A stretch of DNA of 64,000 nt, taken from positions 1-64,000 of the forward strand of contig NZ_JAPDPC010000004.1 of NCBI RefSeq assembly GCF_026283945.1, in the 5' to 3' direction. Source of the stretch: Dyella humicola (lineage in GTDB: Bacteria > Pseudomonadota > Gammaproteobacteria > Xanthomonadales > Rhodanobacteraceae). How positions within the stretch are numbered: the first letter of the stretch is position 1; every line of letters begins with the position of its first letter. This document shows positions 24,741 to 33,602 of the stretch, one piece after another. Under the pieces are notes generated by a model. That model saw only the letters and a program-made list of their open reading frames with translations. It was not told the DNA's origin and made no database searches. Made by a program: the position numbers and the translations under genes.

Positions 24741-26087
24741 ATGGGAAGCTGGATGCGAGGTTGGACCGCCAAGGTGTTGGGCATCGGTCTGTTGGCGCTG
24801 TTGATGTTGTTCCCGCTTTGGAAGGTGCAGTCGTTGGTGGACGAGCGCCAAGGCATGCGCCAGTCGGCGGTCGACCAGATCGCGCAAGGCTGGGGCGGCG
24901 AGCAAGTGCTGGGCGGCCTGGTGCTGGCCGTGCCCACGCGTCAGAGCGTCGACACGGGAAGCAACGAAACCAAGGTACGGGAAGGCACGACCATGGTCTT
25001 GCCGGACGCCGCCAGCATGGATGTCGCCATGATGGTCGACAAGCGGCGCTACGGCATCTACGAGGCCCCGGTGTTCGCATCGACGGTGAGCTTGCACGGC
25101 CGCTTCCTGCCGGGAGATCTCGCGCGATTCAGGCAGCTCGATAGCGCTGCATGGCAGGGCGACAAGGCCGAGCTGCGGCTGGTTGTCGGTGATCTGCGTG
25201 GCCTGCAGGAAGTGACCGAATTGGTGATCAATGCCAAGCCACAGCAGTTTTCCTCATCGGCCGCGACGTTCGGGCCTTGGTCAACAGTCACGGTACCTGT
25301 CGATCTCGATGCGTTGAACGGGCAGCCCATCGACTTCTCCTTGAATTTTCGCCTTGCTGGTACGCAGTCGCTGCAAATGCTGCCGTGGGCGCGCACGATG
25401 GACGTGAAAGTGCACGCGCCCTGGCCCGATCCCAGCTTTATCGGCGCGGCCCTGCCGGTGGAGCGGCAAGTCGATGCGCATGGTTTCACTGCGCGCTGGC
25501 ATATGCTCGACCTCAATCGAAGCTACGGCCAGTACTGGAGCGCGAGCGATGAACGAGTGAACAGCACCGTGCACGCATCGCCGTTTGGCGTGGCGCTGTT
25601 CCAGCCGGTGGACGTCTATCAGCGCAACGTGCGTGCAGGCAAGTACGGCCTGCTCTTCGTCACCATGACCTTCGTGGCGTTTTTCCTGTTCGAAGTGCTC
25701 AAGCGGCTGCGCGTTCACCCGGTGCAATACCTGCTGATCGGTGCGGCACTCACTTCGTTCTACGTGCTGCTGCTGGCGCTGTCCGAGCAGGTCGGCTTCG
25801 GTGGGGCGTACGCGGTTGCGGCGACCTCGGTGGTGCTGATCATTGGCGGCTATGCGATGGCCGTGCTCGCTGCGCGGCGCGCGGGCCTGTTGCTGGGCGG
25901 CGCGCTGGCCCTGGTCTATGCCATGCTCTATGTGGTGCTGGCTGCAGAGGAGTACGCGCTGCTGATCGGCGCCTTCGTGCTCACCCTCACGGTGGCCCTG
26001 CTGATGTATCTGACCCGCCGTATCGACTGGTACGTCAGCGTTCCCACCGCGGTGGGGCCGGCACCCGCTATCATGGAGCGGTCATGA
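24741..26087 (+). CDS. creD: Inner-membrane protein CreD
   Basis: A 448-residue protein with one N-terminal transmembrane helix (about 11-30), a long periplasmic beta-rich domain (about 35-300, with REGTTMVLPDAASMDV and SPFGVALFQPVDVYQ), and about five C-terminal transmembrane helices from residue 305 onward. In enterobacteria CreD is the envelope-stress member of the CreBC regulon; in Stenotrophomonas and Aeromonas related genes affect envelope integrity and beta-lactam response. CreB and CreC are not in this window. ATG 24741 has AGGAG upstream. Its last four bases overlap the tsaB start (ATGA). Confidence 0.92.
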   Translation: MGSWMRGWTAKVLGIGLLALLMLFPLWKVQSLVDERQGMRQSAVDQIAQGWGGEQVLGGLVLAVPTRQSVDTGSNETKVREGTTMVLPDAASMDVAMMVDKRRYGIYEAPVFASTVSLHGRFLPGDLARFRQLDSAAWQGDKAELRLVVGDLRGLQEVTELVINAKPQQFSSSAATFGPWSTVTVPVDLDALNGQPIDFSLNFRLAGTQSLQMLPWARTMDVKVHAPWPDPSFIGAALPVERQVDAHGFTARWHMLDLNRSYGQYWSASDERVNSTVHASPFGVALFQPVDVYQRNVRAGKYGLLFVTMTFVAFFLFEVLKRLRVHPVQYLLIGAALTSFYVLLLALSEQVGFGGAYAVAATSVVLIIGGYAMAVLAARRAGLLLGGALALVYAMLYVVLAAEEYALLIGAFVLTLTVALLMYLTRRIDWYVSVPTAVGPAPAIMERS

Positions 26088-26773
26088 ATCTGCTCGCCAT
26101 CGAAACCGCCACCGAAGCCTGCTCCGTCGCCCTCATCCATGGTGATGAAGTGATCGCGCGCAGCGAGATTGCTCCCCGTCGACACACGGAGCTGGTGCTG
26201 CCCATGGCCGATGCGTTGCTGGCCGAAGCCGGGCTCGGCCGTCATGCGCTCAACGCCATTGCCGTAGGGCGCGGGCCGGGTGCCTTCACCGGCGTGCGGC
26301 TCGGTATCTCCTTGGCGCAGGGCATGGCATTGGCGCTCGATGTCCCCGTCATCACGGTGTCCTCGCTGGCGGCGCTGGCGCTGGAAGCGCCGGAAGACGA
26401 TGCCGCCATCCTCGCCGTGATCGATGCCCGCATGGGTGAGATCTATGCGGCGAGCTATCGTCGTGACGACAACGGCGGCCTCGTTGCGCTCGACGAGGAG
26501 CGCGTGTGCATGCCCGGTGCCCTGGTGCTTTCACAGGCACCCAGTTGGCATGTGGTCGGTACGGGCTGGGCCACTTATGCCGATGTATTGCGCGATCGCC
26601 TCACCGGCGAACTGCGTTCTGCCGATGGCGCCTGCTATCCGCAGGCGCGTCATGTGGCCGAACTGGCCGCGTTGGAATTCAGGGCGGGGCGGGCCAGTGC
26701 CCCTGAACATGCGCTACCGGTCTATCTACGTGACAAGGTGGCGTTGACGCTGGTGGAGCAGGGCAAGGCTTGA
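26084..26773 (+). CDS. tsaB: tRNA threonylcarbamoyladenosine biosynthesis protein TsaB
   Basis: A 229-residue ASKHA-fold protein with MNLLAIETATEACSVAL, RRHTELVLPMADALL, VGRGPGAFTGVRLG and AVIDARMGEIYAASY, all typical of TsaB (YeaZ). TsaB dimerises with TsaD and, with TsaE and TsaC, makes the universal t6A37 modification of ANN-decoding tRNAs. Length and motifs are normal. It overlaps creD by four bases, so translation is likely coupled. No terminator is obvious; a degenerate GTCATCCC-type repeat lies 60 bp downstream. Confidence 0.95.
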   Translation: MNLLAIETATEACSVALIHGDEVIARSEIAPRRHTELVLPMADALLAEAGLGRHALNAIAVGRGPGAFTGVRLGISLAQGMALALDVPVITVSSLAALALEAPEDDAAILAVIDARMGEIYAASYRRDDNGGLVALDEERVCMPGALVLSQAPSWHVVGTGWATYADVLRDRLTGELRSADGACYPQARHVAELAALEFRAGRASAPEHALPVYLRDKVALTLVEQGKA

Positions 26774-26832
26774 GCTCGTACAAGGCTTCAGGTTGACGAC
26801 GCGAGCAGTCTCAAACCTCAACCTCTCCAAAT

Positions 26833-26885
26833 CGTCGTCCCAGCTTGACCAGCCATTCGGCTGTTGAGAGCCGCTGGAATGACGG
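26833..26885. repeat. Degenerate palindromic repeat (GTCATCCC family)
   Basis: CGTCGTCCCAGC near 26833 and GCTGGAATGACG ending at 26885 are imperfect complements and resemble the arms of the copies at 7052, 41221 and 51977. The loop is longer and contains a further small hairpin (CAGCCATTCGGCTG). It lies in the 149-bp gap between the convergent tsaB and yeiH genes. Confidence 0.45.
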
Positions 26886-26922
26886 CTTAGGTTGCGCATC
26901 TCCTTGAGGCGTTGAGAGGCGC

Positions 26923-27945
26923 TTAAAGCTGCCCAATCACCAACTGCACCAGCAGGCTGCTGACGGCTACCGCCGCCCACACGCCCAGGCCCAGCAGGAT
27001 AGGACGTGCACCGGTAGAGGCCATGCGACGCAGGTTGGCCGAGAGGCCGATGGCGGTAAGCGCCACGATGATCAAGAACTCCGCTGCCATATGCAGTGCG
27101 GGTTGGATCGCTGCGGGAATAAGGCCGGCCGAACGCACACCCGAGGCCACCAGAAACCACAGGATGAACCAGGGGAAGATGCGGGCCAGACTGAAATCGC
27201 TGGCGCCCTGCTTCTTTTGCTTCCAGGCCGTGGCAAAGGCCAGCACGAGGCAGACCGGGATGATCAGCGTGGCGCGGGTCAGCTTGACGATGGTGGCGTA
27301 GTCGCCAGCCTGCTTGCTGAAGCTGTAGCCCGCTGCGACGACCGACGAGGTGTCGTTGATCGCCGTGCCCGCCCACAGGCCGAAACCAAGGTCGGACAGG
27401 TGCAGCAGATGTCCAAGCAGCGGGAACAGCAGCACTGCGACCAGGTTGAACAGGAAAATGGTGGAAATGGCGAACGCCGTGTCATGGTCGTCCGGCTTGA
27501 TGATGGGCGTCACCGCGGCGATGGCCGAACCACCACAGATGGCCGTGCCCACGCCGATCAGGATCTTCAGCTTGTCGTCCACCTTCAGCAGGCGCCCCAG
27601 CAGCCAGGCGGTGAGGAAGGCTACCGTCATGGTCACCAGGGTGACCGAGAGGGACTCCAGACCGGTCTTGGCGACCTGGTTCAGGCTCAGGCCGAAGCCC
27701 AGAGCGATGATCGACCACTGCAGTACCTGCTTGCCGGCAAACTGGATGCCCGGCGTATAGCTGCCACCGGGCGCCACCAGGTTGCGCACCGCAATGCCCA
27801 GCACGATGCCGAACACCGGGCCGCCGATAAGCGGTACGGCCTTGCCCAGCACCAGCGCCACCAGGGCGATGGCCACCGAAAGCAGCAAGCCCGGCAGGCG
27901 TTGATTGAGGGTGGGAGCGGTAAGTGTCGCGGCGGGGGCATTCAT
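26923..27945 (-). CDS. yeiH: YeiH-family (UPF0324) inner-membrane protein
   Basis: A 340-residue polytopic membrane protein with about ten hydrophobic helices. Family hallmarks include QWSIIALGFGLSLNQVAKTG, GTAICGGSAIAAVTPII and GTAINDTSSVVAAGYSFS. The family (PSE/YeiH) is thought to transport sulphonates or sulphite-like anions; the activity of this protein is not shown. ATG 27945 has a perfect AAGGAG; the frame extends eight codons further, to 27969, without support. The yeiE-like LysR gene starts 80 bp away on the other strand, the same yeiH/yeiE arrangement as in E. coli. Confidence 0.9.
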   Translation of the reverse strand: MNAPAATLTAPTLNQRLPGLLLSVAIALVALVLGKAVPLIGGPVFGIVLGIAVRNLVAPGGSYTPGIQFAGKQVLQWSIIALGFGLSLNQVAKTGLESLSVTLVTMTVAFLTAWLLGRLLKVDDKLKILIGVGTAICGGSAIAAVTPIIKPDDHDTAFAISTIFLFNLVAVLLFPLLGHLLHLSDLGFGLWAGTAINDTSSVVAAGYSFSKQAGDYATIVKLTRATLIIPVCLVLAFATAWKQKKQGASDFSLARIFPWFILWFLVASGVRSAGLIPAAIQPALHMAAEFLIIVALTAIGLSANLRRMASTGARPILLGLGVWAAVAVSSLLVQLVIGQL

Positions 27946-28025
27946 GGCGATCTCCTTCAACGGCGCCATTCTCCGCTCGTCAGTCCATCAATAAAACTTT
28001 GAATTTCTGATGGGAGGAATAAGAT

Positions 28026-28922
28026 TTGCTGATGATCAATATCAGCCCCCGCCAGCTCGAGGTGTTCGTACAGGTCGCCCGGCTGGGTAGCGTGCGTGCC
28101 GCCGCCGAAGCGCTGCATCTCACCCAGCCCGCGGCGAGCATGGCCCTGGCCGAGATGGAACGGCAGCTGGATGCGCAAGTGTTCGCGCGCGAACGCGGTC
28201 GCCTGCGGCTCAATACGCGGGGGCGCGAGCTGCTGCCGTTTGCCCAGGAGCTGCTGGAGCGCTACGCCGAATTCGGACGAATCGGCAGCGGTAGTGCCGA
28301 AGCCTTGGGCGGCGAATTGCGGGTAGGTGCCAGCAACACCGTTGGCAATTACCGCGTGGGCGAGCTGCTGGGCGATTTCGTGCGTGCGCATCCGCATGTC
28401 TCGGTGCGGTTGCGGGTGTCCAATACCGCGGAGATCGCCGCGGCCATGCTCGATCACGCCTTGGAACTGGGTTGCGTGGAAGGGCCGGTGGCGCATCCTT
28501 CGCTGGAAGTGCGTCCCTGGCGGGACGATGCCTTGGTGGTGTGTGTGTCGCCCGATCATCCATTGGCACGCAAGCGACGATTGCAACCGGATGACTTCGC
28601 CGGGGCGCGCTGGGTGTTGCGTGAACCCGGTTCGGCCACGCGCAGCTTGAGCGAGCGTGCGCTATCCAGTTTGCCGATGGGCGAGACCGTGCTGGAGCTC
28701 GACCAGACCGAGGCGATCAAGCAGGCGGTGATTGCAGGTCTCGGTATTGCGTGTCTGCCCGAAGTGGCCGTCACGGATGCGGTGGTGAGCGGGCGCCTGA
28801 AAACCCTGAAGACACCGTTTCTCGATTTGCAGCGCAAGCTGTCACTGCTGCTGCATCGCCAGCGTTATCGCGGTGCCTTGATCGAAGCGTTTCTGGGTGA
28901 CACCTTCGGCGGGCGTGGCTGA
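28026..28922 (+). CDS. yeiE: LysR-family regulator, YeiE-like
   Basis: A 298-residue LTTR. The HTH is at about 5-65 (SPRQLEVFVQVARLGSVRAA, then QPAASMALAEMERQL). The C-terminal effector domain includes GELRVGASNTVGNYRVGELL and DQTEAIKQAVIAGLGIACLP, the CysB/CysL-like pattern. In E. coli YeiE activates yeiH-linked genes and responds to sulphite. TTG 28026 is eight bases after GGAGG and is preferred over ATG 28032, which would be 14 bases away. Its divergence from yeiH makes control of yeiH very likely. Confidence 0.9.
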   Translation: MLMINISPRQLEVFVQVARLGSVRAAAEALHLTQPAASMALAEMERQLDAQVFARERGRLRLNTRGRELLPFAQELLERYAEFGRIGSGSAEALGGELRVGASNTVGNYRVGELLGDFVRAHPHVSVRLRVSNTAEIAAAMLDHALELGCVEGPVAHPSLEVRPWRDDALVVCVSPDHPLARKRRLQPDDFAGARWVLREPGSATRSLSERALSSLPMGETVLELDQTEAIKQAVIAGLGIACLPEVAVTDAVVSGRLKTLKTPFLDLQRKLSLLLHRQRYRGALIEAFLGDTFGGRG

Positions 28923-28952
28923 GGTCGCTGGCGCCCGCTCAACGGCGACTGT

Positions 28953-30683
28953 TTACCCAATGATCTCGGCGAGCAGCGCTTCCGCCTGTTCGTGCGTATG
29001 TGCGCGCAGGATGCGTGGCGCATTGGCGCGCAGGCTGGCGTGATCGAGCGTGGCCAGGCGATCGCGCACATGCAGCAGCTGGCTTGGGTGCATGCTGAAC
29101 TCGCATAGGCCCAGCGCCAGCAGCAGAGCGGTGAAGTTCACATCGCCACCGATTTCACCGCACAGGCTCACTGGCTTCTTCGCGCGGCGTCCGGCGCTGA
29201 TCACATAGGACAGCAGGCGCAGCAGCGCGGGCTGCAGTGGGTTGTAGATGTTGTCCAGCGCATCGTTGCCACGATCGGCGGCCAACACGTACTGGGCAAG
29301 GTCGTTGGTGCCGATGGCGAGAAAGTCCGCATGCTCCAGCAGGGCACGCACGTTGATCGCCGCGGCGGGCACTTCGACCATCGCACCCAGCGCAAGCTTC
29401 TCCGGCAGGTCCACGTTCTCGCGCTTGAGTTCCTGGCGCGCCAGCTTGAACAGCGTGCGCACGGCGATGAGCTCGTCGGGCTGCGTCACCATCGGCACCA
29501 GCACGCGCACCGGTCCGTAGCAGGCCGCGCGCAGGATCGCGCGAATCTGCGTGGTGAACACGGCGGGATAGCGCAACGACAGGCGCACGCCGCGCACGCC
29601 CAGCGCCGGATTGTCCTCGCCACGCAAGACCAGCCCTGCGGCATCGGCCTTGTCGGCGCCAAGGTCCAGCGTGCGAATGGTGACCGGCAGGCCGCCCATA
29701 CCCAGGACCAGATCGCGATAGGCGATGAACTGCTCGTCCTCGGTGGGCAGGCCCTTCTGTCGCAGGAACAGGAATTCAGTCCGATAAAGGCCGACACCAT
29801 CCGCGCCGCGCGCGCGCGCCATGGCGATGTCGGCCGGCATCTCGGCATTGGCCAGCAGGCGTATGTCGATGCCATCACGTGTGCGCGTGGGGGCATTGGC
29901 GAGCGTGGCCAGTCGGCGGCCCTCCTGCACGGCCTCACGCTGCCAGGAGCGGTAGCGGGCAAGATCCTGCGCGGTGGGATGCACCACGGCTTCGCTGCGC
30001 TCGGAGTCGAGCAGAATCAGGTCGTCATCGTGGATGCTCGACAAGGCATCGCGCACACCCACCAGCATGGGCAGGTCCAGGCTGCGCGCGAGGATGGCGC
30101 TATGCGAATACGCACTGCCCGAGCTGGCCACCACTCCGAGCAGGCCGCTACCCGCGAGGTGCGCCATGTCGGCGGGCGCGATGGTATCGGCGATCAAGAT
30201 TTCGCCTACGCGCGCCGCCAGCTTGCGTTCTTCACGGCTGGTCTGGCGCTGCAACGCGGAAATGACCCGACCGATGACCTGATCGACGTCTTCCTTGCGC
30301 GACCGCAGGTAGGGGTCGTCCATCGCCTCGAAGACGGCGGCCAGGCGATCGCGCTGCTTCTTGAGCGCGGCGCCTGGGCGGTAATGGCCGATACGTACGA
30401 GGTCGTCCAGGCCGCGCAGCAGCTCGGGGTCGTCCAGCAGCAGGCTGTGCGCGTCGATGAACTCGTTCACCTCGCGCGCCAGGGCACCATGCAGCTTGCC
30501 GCGCAACTCGCGCAGTTCCTGTCGCGCGGTTTCCAGCGCTCGATGCAGGCGCTGCAGTTCGACTTCGACCTCATCCTCGTTCAGTGGACGGGTGTCGACC
30601 AGGTAGCGGCTTGGCTGGACCAGGCGGGCCCGTCCCAGGGCCATGCCCCGTGCGGCCGTGGTGCCAGTCAGTATCTGTCTCAT
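28953..30683 (-). CDS. ptsI: Phosphoenolpyruvate-protein phosphotransferase (PTS enzyme I)
   Basis: A 576-residue enzyme I that transfers phosphate from PEP to HPr in the cytoplasm. The phospho-acceptor His is about residue 194 (SAYSHSAILARSLDLPM). The PEP-binding barrel has GLYRTEFLFL, IRTLDLGADK, NPALGVRGVR, GAMVEVPAA and the catalytic Cys in VSLCGEIGGD. There is no N-terminal GAF domain, so this is ordinary EI rather than EI-Ntr (PtsP). It is the last gene of the leftward PTS cluster, 161 bp after HPr. No sugar-specific EIIB/EIIC genes are in the window, which suggests a regulatory rather than transport role. Confidence 0.95.
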   Translation of the reverse strand: MRQILTGTTAARGMALGRARLVQPSRYLVDTRPLNEDEVEVELQRLHRALETARQELRELRGKLHGALAREVNEFIDAHSLLLDDPELLRGLDDLVRIGHYRPGAALKKQRDRLAAVFEAMDDPYLRSRKEDVDQVIGRVISALQRQTSREERKLAARVGEILIADTIAPADMAHLAGSGLLGVVASSGSAYSHSAILARSLDLPMLVGVRDALSSIHDDDLILLDSERSEAVVHPTAQDLARYRSWQREAVQEGRRLATLANAPTRTRDGIDIRLLANAEMPADIAMARARGADGVGLYRTEFLFLRQKGLPTEDEQFIAYRDLVLGMGGLPVTIRTLDLGADKADAAGLVLRGEDNPALGVRGVRLSLRYPAVFTTQIRAILRAACYGPVRVLVPMVTQPDELIAVRTLFKLARQELKRENVDLPEKLALGAMVEVPAAAINVRALLEHADFLAIGTNDLAQYVLAADRGNDALDNIYNPLQPALLRLLSYVISAGRRAKKPVSLCGEIGGDVNFTALLLALGLCEFSMHPSQLLHVRDRLATLDHASLRANAPRILRAHTHEQAEALLAEIIG

Positions 30684-30793
30684 GCGTACCCTCCCTGGTG
30701 AGGTGACCTGCTCGGTCGGTCAACGCGGCGGCATCCGGCCACCACAACAGCATTCTCTCCCGACCCGGAAAAGTGGCGCGCCACCATGCATGG

Positions 30794-30809
30794 GGCCGTG
30801 GAAACGGCC
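30794..30809. other. Small hairpin in the HPr-EI gap
   Basis: GGCCGT and ACGGCC flank a GGAA tetraloop in the 161-bp gap between ptsH and ptsI. On the minus (coding) strand no T-tract follows, so it is not a full terminator; it could stabilise or attenuate the transcript. Nothing else is recognised in the gap. Confidence 0.35.
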
Positions 30810-30844
30810 TCCTGGCGCTGGGCTCGGGCGATGACTGTCCCCAC

Positions 30845-31114
30845 TCAGGCTCCTTCGTCGAATTTGCGGTCGAACAGGGCGACCACGGCATGGATGGCGG
30901 ATTCCTCATCCGGTCCATCCGCGCGCACGGTCAGCTGCGTGCCGATGCCGGCTGCGAGCATCATGACGCCCATGATGCTCTGCGCGTTGACTTCGCGCCC
31001 CTTGCTGACCAGCCAGACCGTGGATTTGAAGCCCTGCACCAATTGCACCAGCTTGGCCGAGGCACGGGCATGCAGGCCGAGCTTGTTGGAAACGACTATC
31101 TCTTGTTCAAGCAT
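30845..31114 (-). CDS. ptsH: HPr-family phosphocarrier protein
   Basis: An 89-residue HPr. The EI-phosphorylated His is residue 15 (LGLHARASAKLVQ), and the regulatory serine is residue 46 (VNAQSIMGVMML), the site used by HPr kinase, whose gene lies three genes upstream. ATG 31114 lies eight bases inside the 3' end of the EIIA gene, so the two are translationally coupled; upstream in-frame starts to 31141 are inside that gene. Position and sequence fit the HPr of the xanthomonad PTS cluster. Confidence 0.93.
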   Translation of the reverse strand: MLEQEIVVSNKLGLHARASAKLVQLVQGFKSTVWLVSKGREVNAQSIMGVMMLAAGIGTQLTVRADGPDEESAIHAVVALFDRKFDEGA

Positions 31115-31499
31115 GATCGATGAAGATTCCCCCGCGTCCACCGCTGGCGGCGATTTCCGCCAGTTCGTCTAATGGTTTTTCTGCATAGTTGAGCACGCGC
31201 AGCAGCATCGGGAGGTTGAGCCCCGACACACAGCGCAAACGAACACCCAACGCGCCCAGCGACAGCCCGATATTGCAGGGCGTGGCGCCATACAGGTCGG
31301 CCAGCACCAGCACGCCATCGCCCTCGTCGAGGGCCCGGGCATGCTTGGCAGTAAGCGTTCGCATGACATCCGGGTCGGACTGTGCGGGTACTTCCACCGC
31401 CTCCACACGCAAAGGCAGCTTCGGTATCACGTGATGGGCGGCCAGGATCAAGGCCTTGCCGACCGCCTCGTGAGTCATCAGCAATACGCCGACGCTCAT
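31107..31499 (-). CDS. PTS EIIA component, mannose/ManX type
   Basis: A 130-residue EIIA of the mannose class: MSVGVLLMTHEAVGKAL with the phosphorylated His at residue 10, then DLYGATPCNIG and GLNLPMLLRVLNYAEKPL. No EIIB, EIIC or EIID partner gene is present here, so this is an orphan EIIA, as in other Gram-negative HprK clusters, and probably regulates rather than transports. It sits between rapZ (43 bp gap) and ptsH (8-bp overlap). This is not the EIIA-Ntr (PtsN) protein, which belongs to a different fold. Confidence 0.93.
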   Translation of the reverse strand: MSVGVLLMTHEAVGKALILAAHHVIPKLPLRVEAVEVPAQSDPDVMRTLTAKHARALDEGDGVLVLADLYGATPCNIGLSLGALGVRLRCVSGLNLPMLLRVLNYAEKPLDELAEIAASGGRGGIFIDHA

Positions 31500-31542
31500 G
31501 ACGGCGTGCCGTTCCGATCAGTGAATTTAGACAGCATGGCAA

Positions 31543-32442
31543 TCACTCGAGTTCGCGATGGAAGGTGAGCACGCCGTTACGCTGCGCGCGATAGTGGGCC
31601 GCCAGCTTTTCCACCAGATAGACCGAGCGGTGGCGACCACCGGTGCAACCGATGGATATGGTGACATAGCTGCGATCGTCCGCCTCGAATCGAGGCAGCC
31701 AGGCATCCAGCCAGCGTGCTGTATCGGCGAAATACTCGGCCACCAGCGGTTGGGCCTCCAGGTAGTCGCGTACCTGCGCGTCCTTGCCTGAAAGCGGGCG
31801 CAGCTTGGGGTCCCAGTGCGGATTGGGCAGGCAGCGCGCGTCGAACACGAAATCAGCGTCCAGCGGCAGGCCGCGACGGAACGCGAACGACTGGAACATC
31901 AGCGTGAGCCCTTCGGTGGCCTCCGCATAGCCGGTCGCGATCAGCCGGCGCAGCTGGTGCACGTTCATGTCGCTGGAGTCGATCACCTTGTCGGCAATCG
32001 ACGAAAGCGAGCGCAGCACGCGTCGTTCCTCGGCGATGGAGTCGGCCAACGACAACCCGCGCCATGAAAGCGGGTGGCGACGGCGCGTCTCGGAGTAGCG
32101 CTTGATCAGTACCTCGTCACGACAGTCGAGGAAGATCAGGTGCGCATCGACACCTTCCGCCGCCAGTTCCGACAACATCTCGGGCATCCGCTTGAGGTCT
32201 TCCTCACGGTTGCGCACGTCCACGCCCACGGCGACGTTGCGGCGCTTGTCGCTCATGCCGCGACTCACCGCGGCCACCAACTGCGGCAGCAGTGCAGTCG
32301 GCAGATTGTCGACGCAGTAGAACTCCAGGTCCTCTAGGGCGCGCAGGGCCACTGTCTTGCCGCCGCCAGACATGCCGGAGAGCACGATCAGGTGGATCGT
32401 GTCGGGCTGGTGGATGGCTTGGCCGGGTGTCGTGTCGCTCAT
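31543..32442 (-). CDS. rapZ: RNase adapter protein RapZ (YvcJ family)
   Basis: A 299-residue P-loop protein. Walker A is GMSGGGKT at residues 23-30, followed by DLEFYCVDNLPTALL, then FLDCRDEVLIKRYSETRRRHPL, and the C-terminal ISIGCTGGRHRSVYLVE. In E. coli RapZ senses glucosamine-6-phosphate and delivers the sRNA GlmZ to RNase E, so controlling glmS. Whether GlmY/GlmZ exist here is not known. ATG 32442 starts four bases after the hprK stop; the upstream extension to 32490 overlaps hprK and is not used. Confidence 0.95.
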   Translation of the reverse strand: MSDTTPGQAIHQPDTIHLIVLSGMSGGGKTVALRALEDLEFYCVDNLPTALLPQLVAAVSRGMSDKRRNVAVGVDVRNREEDLKRMPEMLSELAAEGVDAHLIFLDCRDEVLIKRYSETRRRHPLSWRGLSLADSIAEERRVLRSLSSIADKVIDSSDMNVHQLRRLIATGYAEATEGLTLMFQSFAFRRGLPLDADFVFDARCLPNPHWDPKLRPLSGKDAQVRDYLEAQPLVAEYFADTARWLDAWLPRFEADDRSYVTISIGCTGGRHRSVYLVEKLAAHYRAQRNGVLTFHRELE

Positions 32443-32446
32443 GGGT

Positions 32447-33397
32447 TCACCACGGAGGCAGCCGGCGCATCTGGTGCGCCTGGCGATCAATGAAGGTCTG
32501 GGCCGGGTCGATGCCCTTGCTTTTGAGCATATGGTTGCGCACTGCGGCTTCCACCAGCACAGCCAGGTTGCGGCCTGGTGCCACCGGGATCGTGATCATC
32601 GGCACCTTCACTTCTAGGATATCGCGGTAGCCGATGTCACCGGTGAGACGGGTGAGTCCGTCGGTATCCTCCCCTTCACGAAGTGGCTTCAAGTGCACCA
32701 CCAGGCGAATGTATTTGGAGGGTTTGACCGCGGTGTGGCCAAACATTTCGCGCACGTTGAGGACACCCAGGCCGCGCACTTCCAGCAGGTCCTGCAGCAA
32801 TTCGGGGCAGGTACCGTCGATCACGTCCGGTGCAATCAAGGTGAATTCGGTGGCGTCGTCGGCCACCAGGCGGTGGCCGCGACTGATGAGTTCCAGCGCC
32901 AACTCGCTCTTGCCGGAGCCTGATTCGCCGGTGATCAGGACCCCGATGGAGTACACCTCAAGAAACACGCCATGCAGCGTGATCTTAGGCGCGAGCAAGC
33001 GCGCCAGGTAGTACTGCATCCAGGTCAGCAGTTCGTGGCCGCGCTTGGAGCTGATCCAAAGTGGCGTATTGGTTTCCTCCGCCACTTCACGCAGGTCGGT
33101 GGGAATCGCCTGATCCTTCGTCACGATGATCGCGACCGGCTGGTAGGCGGAGATCTTGTTGAGCGCTTCCCAGCGCTGGCGCGCATCCAGGCCGTCGAGG
33201 AAGTTCAGCTCCTCCGTGCCGATGATCTGGATCTTGTTCGGGTAAATGACGTTGAGATAGCCGATCAGCGAGGGGCGGCGGACGGTGGTGGCACCGTGTT
33301 CCAGTACGCGCGATTCGCCACGCATGCCGGAAACCCAGCGCAGAGCCATACGCTCATGAACGCCATCGTAGAGTTGCCGTGCGGTAAGACGATCCAA
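32447..33397 (-). CDS. hprK: HPr kinase/phosphorylase HprK
   Basis: A 316-residue HprK that phosphorylates and dephosphorylates HPr on Ser46. The N-terminal domain (about 1-130) is followed by the kinase core: Walker A GESGSGKS at residues 157-164, the segment LVADDATEF, and the family signature [15 protein letters not shown]. The frame is open to 33742, but TTG 33397 has AAAGGA seven bases upstream and gives the usual N-terminus ([11 protein letters not shown]). The upstream part contains half of a palindromic element and a hairpin and is not coding. In other gammaproteobacteria ptsN would lie just upstream; it is missing here. Confidence 0.95.
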   Translation of the reverse strand: MDRLTARQLYDGVHERMALRWVSGMRGESRVLEHGATTVRRPSLIGYLNVIYPNKIQIIGTEELNFLDGLDARQRWEALNKISAYQPVAIIVTKDQAIPTDLREVAEETNTPLWISSKRGHELLTWMQYYLARLLAPKITLHGVFLEVYSIGVLITGESGSGKSELALELISRGHRLVADDATEFTLIAPDVIDGTCPELLQDLLEVRGLGVLNVREMFGHTAVKPSKYIRLVVHLKPLREGEDTDGLTRLTGDIGYRDILEVKVPMITIPVAPGRNLAVLVEAAVRNHMLKSKGIDPAQTFIDRQAHQMRRLPPW

Positions 33398-33514
33398 TCC
33401 AGGTCCTTTGCGCCGCGTGGCGGGACCTGTATGGACCCTGGCGGCTACCTGGTCATTGTGCCAGTTCGCACCGACAGACGCCTTCCCGCGTGCTTTGTGG
33501 CTGGCGCCCTTACT

Positions 33515-33537
33515 CCTTCTCCCCGCCGGGGAGAAGG
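33515..33537. repeat. Single end-palindrome of the composite element
   Basis: CCTTCTCCCC (33515-33524) and GGGGAGAAGG (33528-33537) form one end of the element found complete at 2232, 4840 and 61633. The second end and the conserved interior are not present. It lies in the 205-bp hpf-hprK gap. Confidence 0.65.
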
Positions 33538-33565
33538 GGCTTAGGCTAGGTTCCAAGTGGGGATA

Positions 33566-33592
33566 CGGCCCGCCCCGGAGCGGAGCGGGCCG
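33566..33592 (-). terminator. Hairpin downstream of hpf
   Basis: CGGCCCGC and GCGGGCCG pair across a partly paired CCCGGAGCGGA core ten bases after the hpf stop codon. The stem is very GC-rich, but no T-run follows on the minus strand. It could partly terminate or protect the hpf transcript before hprK. Confidence 0.45.
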
Positions 33593-33602
33593 GGGCACCA
33601 AG

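Noticed and set aside
33398-33602. Possible decayed ptsN remnant before hprK
   Set aside because: Read in all frames, no segment resembled EIIA-Ntr, so only absence is reported, not a pseudogene.
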